Shown here: positions 22,182 to 30,002 of the stretch, piece by piece | How positions within the stretch are numbered: the first letter of the stretch is position 1 | How the letters are laid out: each line of letters opens with the position of its first letter | From: a virus | Length of the DNA stretch: 30,002 nt | Virus record (IMG/VR): IMGVR_UViG_3300042292_000506 | Span: 1 to 30,002 of that record | Direction: 5' to 3' (one strand) | Notes under the pieces: model-generated | Told to the model about the DNA's origin: nothing | The model's input: only the letters and a program-made list of their open reading frames with translations | Databases searched by the model: none | Position numbers and translations under genes: made by a program

Positions 22182-25100
22182 ATGGCGACAAAAAAGACTT
22201 CAAATTTTCTTCCTACCATATTTCAAACCGACGTTAACAATAAGTTCTTGTCGGCTACTATGGATCAGTTAGTAACTGAACCAAACTTAAGAAATATATA
22301 TGGCTACATCGGAAGAACATTTGCGCCGACATATAAGAACAAAGACAGTTACGTAATTGAAAATTCAGCCGATAGACAAAAGTATCAACTTGAGCCCAGC
22401 ATAGTAGTCCGCAATGACCAAAAAGAAATTACATTCTTTGCTGGCTATAATGACATATTAAATAAAATTGAATACTACAGTGGATTAACTGCAAATCATG
22501 ATAGACTATTTGATGGCGAATATTATAGTTTTGATCCGCAGATTTCTTTTGATAAGTTTGTTAACTTCAGTCAATACTATTGGCTTGCTAATGGCCCAGA
22601 CCCAGTTGATGTTAATACAAGTGGAGTTGATTTAGAAAAAACATTTACAGTTACTCGTAATGCAAACATATCTCGTTACGATTTCACCACTGGTGGATTA
22701 GTAAAAAATACAATTACCTTGGCACGCGGTGGTCAATATACATTTGAAGTTGATCAGCCGAGCGCAGGCTTTTGGATACAAACTGAACTTGGAGTTGACG
22801 GACTAGTAAATGCAACTCCTACAGTTAGCACACGCGATGTACTTGGCGTTACTAATAACGGTGCAGAAACAGGTACAATTACGTTTAATGTTCCACAATC
22901 AACTGCGCAAGAACGATATGTATTAATGAATGTAGTAGCTAACGTAGAATATGCTGTTCCTCTTGCCTATGCGGATATACAAAATCGTACGCTTAGTCAG
23001 TTTCTTGCAGCTTTTCCTGCGTATGCTGGAATCACAGGTCAACTAAATGGCAAAACTGCAATATTCATTAATCAAAACTTATTAACTAATCGCGGTGAAG
23101 AAGCATGGACCATGCCCGAAGTTATTGATCCAGTCACTGGATTAGTTGTACCAGGATACGATGCTGGCACAGTGATTCCAACTGCTCAACGATACGGAGT
23201 ATGGAGAGTACAGTTTAGTGATATCGGCAACGTCGACGATCCACTAATTCGTTTGGTGCAAGTTCAAGATGTGTTGCTTAACGAAAAAGTCTACATCAGA
23301 TCTGGGCTCGTTAATGCCAATAAAGAATTCTTTAAAGATTACGATGAGTTCTTCCATGTTGTTCCTGTGATTTCAAGTATACAAGATACACTATACTTCC
23401 AAGACGGTAGTGACCCATCTATCTACGGTACAATTAAACTTGTTGATATTGCCGGCTGGGAAATTGATATTGAAAACGACATATTAGGAAAACCTGACTA
23501 TACTAGTCCTAATGGAGTAATTTTTACCAGCGGACTAAAAGTAAGTTTTGGTTCTGATGTTACTCCGGCATCCTATCAAAATAAAGAATATTATGTTGAG
23601 AATGTAGGAGCACCGACCGGTATACAACTAATTGACGTAGAATTGTTAGTTACACCCGAGTTATTTAATGATGAAATAGCATTAAATTATCCAGATGGAT
23701 TGCCGGGCAATGTGTCTAATGCAGAATATATCACAATTAATCGTTGTAGTAAAGATTTAAACCCATGGTCTCGTGGCAATCGTTGGTTCCATCGTGATGT
23801 GATTAAATTAACTGCCGAATACAATAACGTAATTGTTACCTACGATCAAACATATCGTGCCCAACGTCCAATTGTACAATTCGAAGCAGATCTACAACTA
23901 TTTAATTTTGGTAGAATTGGTAAACGACCTATTGATATTTTAGACACTACCACTCGAGATGCATTTAATGAATTGAATGGACAAGTATTAACTGTTGCCG
24001 GCGGCGTTACGTTAGTTGATGGCATGCGAATTATATTCACTAATGATAATGATCCAGTGGTGCGTGATAATATCTATGTAATTAATTTAGTACAAACTCA
24101 ACTTGATGATCAGGGATTATTAATAGGTCCTGTATATGTAAATTTAAATCCTGCAGATGATGCCAACAATGAAATTTATGATACTGTAGTGGTAAAATCA
24201 GGATTTTATAAAGGAACAGCGTGGTGGTACAACGGAGACACTTGGACACAAAGTCAAACAAAAACTAGTCTACAACAAGATCCATTGTTTGATGTATATG
24301 ATGCTACTGGTACAAGCCTAGCCGATTATGAATCTAGCACATTTGCAGGTACACGATTATTTGGCTATAACAGAACCAGCACAAGTACAATAGCAGATAC
24401 AGTATTATACTTTCCATTAAAATACAGAACATTCCGTGCGCAAGGCGATATTGAATTTTCTAACTACTTTGACACAGATACATTTAGCTATGTGCGTGAT
24501 AGAGTGTTATACACTGAACGAATTGCTACCGGCTTCCTACAACAAATTGTAGACAGAAATACTGTGATTCCAAAAAATAATTGGAATACCGTAGTTGAGC
24601 CACTTAAACAGTATCAATTAATTACATACATCTATGATGGTATTAATAGTCCTTTTAAAATTGATGTTACTCCGGTAGTATCAGCATCTGTTCCTCATGT
24701 TAAAGTTTATAAAAATAATGCATTCTTAAGAAAAACACAATGGACTTTAACGAATAATGCATTAACATTGTCTACTGCGCCAGCGATTGGCGACAAGATT
24801 GACATCTTGGTTTATAGTACTGAAGTTAGTGCCCTTGGTCAATACCAAGTACCGCAGAATTTAGATTTAAATGCACAAAATATTGATTTAGAATCATTGA
24901 CTTTGGGACAAATTAGAAATCATTTAGTTGAGCTAAGTCAAAATAGTAGTGAGCTAGAAGGCGACATACTTAGTGAAAGTAATCTTAGAGATATTGAGAT
25001 TAAATCACAAGGCGGTAACATACTGCAGCACAGTGCACCGATATCAAATGCAGCATTGTTTTTATTAAACGACAGCACAAACTTTATCGATGCAATTCGT

Positions 25101-28100
25101 TATGCACAACAAGAATATGCTAGATTTAAAAATAAATTTTTAGAACTAAGTGCTACACTATCGGGCATACAACCAACTGATCCTGTAGCCAGTGTAGATT
25201 TAATCTTAACAGAAATTAATAAGATTAAAAACAAAACATTCCCATGGTTCTACAGTGACATGGTACCGTATGGTACATTAAAAAATATTGTCAATGGTGT
25301 AGGTTATACAATATTTGATCCATTGGTACGTTCATATGAAATTACTACAGTATTTGATGCATTTGCATTAGGCAATACTGCGGTATTGGTTTATTTAAAT
25401 GATGTACAATTGATCATAGATAGAGATTACACATTTGATACAGATCGTCCAGCAATAACATTTAAGGATACTGTTACATTAGAAGTAGATGACAATGTTA
25501 AATTTGTAGAATATCAAGATACCAACGGATCTTATGTGCCAGAGACTCCAAGTAAGTTAGGTTTGTATCCTAAGTTTATTCCTGAGATCTTTTTAGACGA
25601 TACGTATCGCACACCTATTAATGTTATTCGTGGACATGATGGTAGCATAACTCCGGCATTTGAAGATTATAGAGATAGTTTTGTATTGGAATTAGAAAAA
25701 CGTATATACAATAATATTACTCTAAGAGATGCAGGCAGTTATCGAGACATATATGCAGTTATGCCGGGTAAATTTAGAACAGGTGATTACTCGTTAGCCG
25801 ATGCCAATCAATTGTTGTCTAAGAATTTCTTAACGTGGATTGGTAATAATAAAATTGAGTTTACAGTCAATGATACATTTGAAAGCAATGATCCATTTAC
25901 ATGGAACTATGGTCGTTTTGTTGATAGAATCGACGGTGAAATATTACCTGGTAGTTGGAGAGCCTGCTATCAATATTTTTACGATACAATACGTCCACAT
26001 TTGACGCCTTGGGAAATGTTGGGTTTTTCTACTATGCCATCATGGTGGGTAGAAGAATACGGTCCTGCACCTTATACAGGTGGTAATAAACTACTATGGG
26101 ATGATTTAGAACTGGGATTAATTAAATATGGTGAACGTGCTGGTATAGATACTGTTTTTGCTCGTCCTGGATTATCAGCAGTTATCCCAGTTGACGTAAA
26201 TGGACTTTTATTGAGTCCAGCAGCAATTATGACTGGATCGTTTAACTCTGTCAGAGCCGCAACAGCATGGGCAGTGGGACAGCAAGGACCAGTTGAAACT
26301 GCATGGCGCAACAGCAGTGATTATCCATTTGCTGCACAGCAAGCACTGGCATTGGCTAAACCAGCTAGATACTTTGGCTTATTAATGGATGTATCACGTT
26401 ATTCAAAAAATAATGTATTAGAACAATATATAACTGATACAAATGATCATATTAAACAAACATCATTGACATTTAATGGTGACACAACATCTGGCACAGT
26501 AGTTAGAACAGCGGGGTATATAAACTGGATCGCAGATTTCCTAGTAAATCAAGGAATTAATCCTTCTACTGTTATCACTCCGTTATTGAAAAACTACGAA
26601 GTTAACCTTGCATACAAAATGGCCGGGTTCAGTGACCAAAAATATCTACAGGTGTTAGCAGAGCAAAGTTCACCGACAAGTACAAATGATAGTATTATTA
26701 TTCCAAATGAAAACTATAATGTACATTTGTATAAATCAACTCCAGTTGATAGAATAGCCTATAGCGGTGTGATTGTTGAAAAAACAACAAATGGATATAG
26801 TGTACGTGGATATAATTTATCTAATCCGTATTTTACTATCATACCAAGTGTTATAAACACAAACGCATATAAAATTACTGTGTTAAACAATTCAGTAACT
26901 GTGTTTAGGGATTATCAAAACTTAAAACTAACAGTGCCCTACGGTTACGAATTTAATACTCAACAACAGATAGCTGATTTTTTAATTAGTTACGAAAGAC
27001 ATTTAATGGCTCAAGGGTTCACATTTAATGACACCGATGAGCAACTAGGTGAAACTCGTAACTGGAAACTATCGACTAAAGAATTCTTGTTCTGGGCACA
27101 ACAAGGTTGGGCACCTGGTAGTATCTTAGTATTAAGCCCAGTGGCTAATGTGATAAATGCCGTTACTGTTGGTGCAATCACAGATGCTATTACAGATAGC
27201 CAATATGGTTCTAAAGTATTAGATCAAAATTTTGCATTGGTCAAGACTACGAACTACAATGTATTGCGTAGTCCAACTTCATTCAAGTTAACATTGACTA
27301 ACGATGCAGTTATTGGCTATATTGAATTAAATCTAGTGCAATACGAGCATGTATTAATATTCGATAATACAACAGTGTTCAACGATATTATATACAAGCC
27401 AGAACTTGGTAATAGACAATTTAGATTAAAATTAATTGGACAAAAAACAGCAGATTGGGACGGCAGTTTAAGTGCACCAGGTTTTATTTACAATTCTGGT
27501 GACGTAGATGCTTGGACTGGTAACAAGGATTATTTAAAAGGCGACATGGTACAATATAAAAATCAATATTACGTTGCACTACAAAATATTTCAGCAACAA
27601 TTGAATTTGACTTTGCCTACTGGAAACAAATTTCTACAAACGAAATTAAAAAGGGATTGTTGCCTAACTTTGCTACTATCGCTGCTAAATCTCAAGTATA
27701 CTATGATTCATATACAAACTTTAAAGATGCAGACCAAATCAAATACAGTCATGGTTTAATTGGATTTAAACCACGTCAATATCTAGCAGATCTCGGATTA
27801 AGTGACACTACACAAATTGAATTGTATAAAGGATTCATTAAACAAAAAGGATCTGCTAATGCAATTAATCAATTGTCAAATGCAGAATTTAATAATCTAA
27901 GCAGTGCTATAAATTTCTATGAAGAGTGGGCAATTCGTGTCGGCGAATACGGTGCGCTAGATACAAATCCATATGTTGAAATTGCACTTGACGAAAAAGC
28001 ATTTTCAGTTAATCCAGCAATTGCTACTTTTGTAACTGCTGCTGACAGTGACGGTGTAACTACATTTAATAAATCACAACTATATAAATCAACTGAACAA

Positions 28101-30002
28101 TATGCAGGTACTATTGCGTTAGATAGAAATGCGCAAAGTGATTACAATAATGATATCGCCACTGCTGGATATGTAAATATCGACGACGTTGATACTACTA
28201 TATTCGATCTTGCTAATTTTACAGATTTAAATAATCAATTAGCTGATATTGGTACTGGATACAGCATTTGGTGCGCAAAAGACTTTTCGCAAAACTGGAA
28301 TGTTTATCGAGTATCAGAAACTGACAATCATGTGTTGTTGGTATCTAACTCACTTGATGGATTTGTGACATTTACCACAGATGATCCGCACGGATTGTCT
28401 GCAGGTGACATATTCTTAATTCGTAGCTTCACTATAGAATTTGATGGATTCTATCAAGTTGAAGAAGTGGTTGACCTTAATAATATATTAGTCAAATACT
28501 CCGGTGATACAACACAATTAACCACACTCGACGGTGACGGTATGTTGTTTATTTTAGACAGCATACGATTCCAGTACATGGAAGATGCACGACTATATTC
28601 TCCACGACATCAATGGAAAGTTGGTGAAAAGATTTGGATTGACGACGATGCCGAAACAACAGCAGTACAAGGTCAACCATACGGCACGCAACCAAGTGGC
28701 ACATGGAAAGTATATGAAAAAACACGCCCATGGGAAATGGGGCAACGCTTAGTAAAACCAACTAGCGAATATTCAGCAAACATAGGCTATGGTCAAGCAT
28801 TAAAAATGATTGACAACGCTGAGCAAAATATTTTTGTTGGTACTACGTTGTACGCAAACTTATCTGTTTCAACTAACACAGGCGCGGTAAATGTGTTTGA
28901 TAAAGTTATGGCAGTGGCATTAAGTGGAAATGTCACTGTAACAGCCGGCGATTACATAACGCAATCATCGACTGGTGCTAATTTAACTGTATTAACAAGT
29001 GGTGCTAACATTAGTAATATCTCATTAAGCTATTATGGAACTACAACATTAACTACTGGCATTAACAACGGCAATATTGCAATCAACGGATCTAATGTTG
29101 CTGTTTATCCAACCACAATAACTAACAATGTGTATGTTGGAACTACAACTATAACACCAGATGGTGCAAATACATTTACCTATGGTTCACATATTGACAC
29201 AGCAGTCGATGGCCAACAAGTTCGTCTAGCAGTTAACGCACCAACAAGTTCTGGCCTGGCTGGTGCAGCTAATGTTGGTTTAATCTATACCTATAATAAA
29301 CTCGAAGGCGAAACAACTTGGAATCGCGGACAGGTTATTACAGGTAATGTTAGTGCAACAAGTGGACAATTTGGCTATGGCTTTGCATTTGATGAATTAG
29401 GTCACTGGTTATATGTCGGTGCACCTTACGAAGCGACTCCTAAAGTTTATGTCTACGGCTTAAAACGATTTGTAACGGGTAATATTGGAACAGTTACTAC
29501 ATCTGGTTCAGTATCATCTATAACAGTGCCGTTTACTCGAGACCCAGCAGTCAGTTCAACTGATGCTAACTCGTTAGTAGTTACAACTGCAACACGTACA
29601 TACATTCCAAATATTGATTACACATTATCTGGCACAACGATAACATTTATATCAGGCAATGTAAACGACACATTCACAATTTCACAAGGACCATATTACA
29701 CCTTAGTTAAAACAATCGACGGACCAGTAGGTAGTGAATTTGGTTTTTGTATTGATGCAAGTTTAAATGGTGCACAGCTCGGTGTAGGCGCACCTGCAGA
29801 TACAGTAAACGTAGCAGTATTCAGCGACGGAATAACAACAATTGACCGATCAATTCCTGTAGGGTCCAATACTGCCTCGATTACTGTAGATGGTAATGTA
29901 TTACCGCGTATATCATATGTTGAAAATGTAAGTGCTGGTGCCGTTTATGTTTATGATCGTGTAATTGAAGCATTTGATAGTACAAATGGTACAGTATATA
30001 CT
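22182..30002 (+). CDS. Giant baseplate wedge-type structural protein (gp7 position), 3' end outside window
   Basis: I read this frame line by line: 2,607 codons from ATG 22182 (MATKKTSNFLPTIFQTDVNN) to the window edge without a stop. It follows gp6, where T4 has gp7 (1,032 residues). Segments I associate with giant virion proteins of marine T4-like phages include NPWSRGNRWFHRDVI (about 527), RAQRPIVQFEADLQLFNFG (about 557), PSKLGLYPKFIPEIFLDDTY (about 1123), RDSFVLELEKRIYNNI (about 1165), RPHLTPWEMLGFSTMPSWW (about 1272) and HGLIGFKPRQYLADLGL (about 1858). At about 1778 there is a carbohydrate-binding-module-like W..NKDYLKGDMVQYKNQYYVA. From about 2202 FG-GAP-like repeats appear. It probably forms the outer wedge scaffold with glycan-binding extensions. 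gp7 equivalence is by position, not by clear sequence match. Confidence 0.7.
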   Translation, partial: MATKKTSNFLPTIFQTDVNNKFLSATMDQLVTEPNLRNIYGYIGRTFAPTYKNKDSYVIENSADRQKYQLEPSIVVRNDQKEITFFAGYNDILNKIEYYSGLTANHDRLFDGEYYSFDPQISFDKFVNFSQYYWLANGPDPVDVNTSGVDLEKTFTVTRNANISRYDFTTGGLVKNTITLARGGQYTFEVDQPSAGFWIQTELGVDGLVNATPTVSTRDVLGVTNNGAETGTITFNVPQSTAQERYVLMNVVANVEYAVPLAYADIQNRTLSQFLAAFPAYAGITGQLNGKTAIFINQNLLTNRGEEAWTMPEVIDPVTGLVVPGYDAGTVIPTAQRYGVWRVQFSDIGNVDDPLIRLVQVQDVLLNEKVYIRSGLVNANKEFFKDYDEFFHVVPVISSIQDTLYFQDGSDPSIYGTIKLVDIAGWEIDIENDILGKPDYTSPNGVIFTSGLKVSFGSDVTPASYQNKEYYVENVGAPTGIQLIDVELLVTPELFNDEIALNYPDGLPGNVSNAEYITINRCSKDLNPWSRGNRWFHRDVIKLTAEYNNVIVTYDQTYRAQRPIVQFEADLQLFNFGRIGKRPIDILDTTTRDAFNELNGQVLTVAGGVTLVDGMRIIFTNDNDPVVRDNIYVINLVQTQLDDQGLLIGPVYVNLNPADDANNEIYDTVVVKSGFYKGTAWWYNGDTWTQSQTKTSLQQDPLFDVYDATGTSLADYESSTFAGTRLFGYNRTSTSTIADTVLYFPLKYRTFRAQGDIEFSNYFDTDTFSYVRDRVLYTERIATGFLQQIVDRNTVIPKNNWNTVVEPLKQYQLITYIYDGINSPFKIDVTPVVSASVPHVKVYKNNAFLRKTQWTLTNNALTLSTAPAIGDKIDILVYSTEVSALGQYQVPQNLDLNAQNIDLESLTLGQIRNHLVELSQNSSELEGDILSESNLRDIEIKSQGGNILQHSAPISNAALFLLNDSTNFIDAIRYAQQEYARFKNKFLELSATLSGIQPTDPVASVDLILTEINKIKNKTFPWFYSDMVPYGTLKNIVNGVGYTIFDPLVRSYEITTVFDAFALGNTAVLVYLNDVQLIIDRDYTFDTDRPAITFKDTVTLEVDDNVKFVEYQDTNGSYVPETPSKLGLYPKFIPEIFLDDTYRTPINVIRGHDGSITPAFEDYRDSFVLELEKRIYNNITLRDAGSYRDIYAVMPGKFRTGDYSLADANQLLSKNFLTWIGNNKIEFTVNDTFESNDPFTWNYGRFVDRIDGEILPGSWRACYQYFYDTIRPHLTPWEMLGFSTMPSWWVEEYGPAPYTGGNKLLWDDLELGLIKYGERAGIDTVFARPGLSAVIPVDVNGLLLSPAAIMTGSFNSVRAATAWAVGQQGPVETAWRNSSDYPFAAQQALALAKPARYFGLLMDVSRYSKNNVLEQYITDTNDHIKQTSLTFNGDTTSGTVVRTAGYINWIADFLVNQGINPSTVITPLLKNYEVNLAYKMAGFSDQKYLQVLAEQSSPTSTNDSIIIPNENYNVHLYKSTPVDRIAYSGVIVEKTTNGYSVRGYNLSNPYFTIIPSVINTNAYKITVLNNSVTVFRDYQNLKLTVPYGYEFNTQQQIADFLISYERHLMAQGFTFNDTDEQLGETRNWKLSTKEFLFWAQQGWAPGSILVLSPVANVINAVTVGAITDAITDSQYGSKVLDQNFALVKTTNYNVLRSPTSFKLTLTNDAVIGYIELNLVQYEHVLIFDNTTVFNDIIYKPELGNRQFRLKLIGQKTADWDGSLSAPGFIYNSGDVDAWTGNKDYLKGDMVQYKNQYYVALQNISATIEFDFAYWKQISTNEIKKGLLPNFATIAAKSQVYYDSYTNFKDADQIKYSHGLIGFKPRQYLADLGLSDTTQIELYKGFIKQKGSANAINQLSNAEFNNLSSAINFYEEWAIRVGEYGALDTNPYVEIALDEKAFSVNPAIATFVTAADSDGVTTFNKSQLYKSTEQYAGTIALDRNAQSDYNNDIATAGYVNIDDVDTTIFDLANFTDLNNQLADIGTGYSIWCAKDFSQNWNVYRVSETDNHVLLVSNSLDGFVTFTTDDPHGLSAGDIFLIRSFTIEFDGFYQVEEVVDLNNILVKYSGDTTQLTTLDGDGMLFILDSIRFQYMEDARLYSPRHQWKVGEKIWIDDDAETTAVQGQPYGTQPSGTWKVYEKTRPWEMGQRLVKPTSEYSANIGYGQALKMIDNAEQNIFVGTTLYANLSVSTNTGAVNVFDKVMAVALSGNVTVTAGDYITQSSTGANLTVLTSGANISNISLSYYGTTTLTTGINNGNIAINGSNVAVYPTTITNNVYVGTTTITPDGANTFTYGSHIDTAVDGQQVRLAVNAPTSSGLAGAANVGLIYTYNKLEGETTWNRGQVITGNVSATSGQFGYGFAFDELGHWLYVGAPYEATPKVYVYGLKRFVTGNIGTVTTSGSVSSITVPFTRDPAVSSTDANSLVVTTATRTYIPNIDYTLSGTTITFISGNVNDTFTISQGPYYTLVKTIDGPVGSEFGFCIDASLNGAQLGVGAPADTVNVAVFSDGITTIDRSIPVGSNTASITVDGNVLPRISYVENVSAGAVYVYDRVIEAFDSTNGTVYT
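27513..27635 (+). other. Carbohydrate-binding-module-like segment within the giant protein
   Basis: Residues 1778-1818 read W-T-G-N-K-D-Y-L-K-G-D-M-V-Q-Y-K-N-Q-Y-Y-V-A and end with YWKQI. The order W...Y..GD.V.Y.N..Y.A...W is that of small chitin/cellulose-type binding modules (CBM5/12-like). The match is by pattern only. Confidence 0.4.
28785..29964 (+). other. FG-GAP/integrin-like beta-propeller repeats within the giant protein
   Basis: Three repeat units are visible. Near residue 2202: GYGQALKMIDNAEQNIFVGT, later GAVNVFD. Near 2395: FGYGFAFDELGHWLYVGAP, then KVYVYG. Near 2519: FGFCIDASLNGAQLGVGAP, later GAVYVYD. The FG...(8-12 residues)...VGAP...VYVY order is the FG-GAP signature of integrin-alpha-type propellers. 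Thr/Ser/Asn-rich beta inserts separate units. More blades probably lie past the window edge. Confidence 0.65.

Noticed and set aside
22075-28761. Short ORFs within the gp6 end and giant structural gene
   Set aside because: All lie in other frames of continuous coding sequence that was read through without a stop from 22182 to 30002.
1-30002. CRISPR arrays, insertion sequences, integrase or attachment sites
   Set aside because: No regularly spaced repeats, transposase motifs or integrase-like frame were seen; the inverted repeat at 1872-1933 is explained as a promoter region.

Overview
The window is a low-GC segment of a large T4-like myovirus genome (Caudoviricetes). The gene set resembles marine T4-like phages (cyanophage- and pelagiphage-type) more than coliphage T4, because several baseplate proteins are far longer than their T4 counterparts. 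The assignment rests on recognisable T4-type genes: late sigma factor gp55, recombination nuclease gp46/gp47, baseplate proteins gp26, gp53, gp5, gp25 and gp6, and TATAAATA-like late promoters. No host gene, tRNA, CRISPR array or insertion sequence was seen. The host cannot be named from this window.

Layout. (1) 1-1875, minus: the first 625 codons of a tape-measure-like protein, running off the left edge. (2) A 54-base intergenic region holds two divergent TATAAATA promoters in a near-palindrome. (3) 1930-2999, plus: a gp26-like baseplate/tail chaperone with a T TTT TTC slippery heptamer in front of an overlapping -1 frame, a strong candidate for programmed frameshifting. (4) 3058-3819, plus: an HNH/NUMOD3 homing endonuclease. 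(5) 3820-4439: 620 bases without a gene between convergent ORFs, rich in potential RNA structure. (6) 4440-11321, minus: GIY-YIG-like protein, small Hc1-like basic protein, gp46, three accessory genes (SGNH-like, glycosyltransferase-like, short-chain dehydrogenase), gp47 and gp55. The accessory genes sit between gp46 and gp47, which usually adjoin, and all junctions overlap or nearly touch. (7) 11447-30002, plus: the baseplate block. It holds a tube-cap-like protein with a repeat-bearing N-terminus, gp53, a large hub protein, a gp5-like spike with a C-terminal lytic domain, gp25, a long gp6, and a giant structural protein open for 2,607 codons to the window edge. That protein ends, as far as visible, in FG-GAP-like (beta-propeller) repeats.

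How the genes work together: gp55 should direct host RNA polymerase to the TATAAATA-like sites in front of the structural genes. gp46/47 process DNA ends for recombination-dependent replication, which in T4 also feeds late transcription. The plus-strand block builds baseplate hub and wedges, and the tape measure with the gp26-type chaperone sets tail assembly.

The best candidates for new biology are the three-gene insertion inside the gp47-gp46 operon, the frameshifted chaperone transcribed away from its tape measure, the structured gene-free region between two homing-type nucleases, and the propeller-bearing giant baseplate protein.
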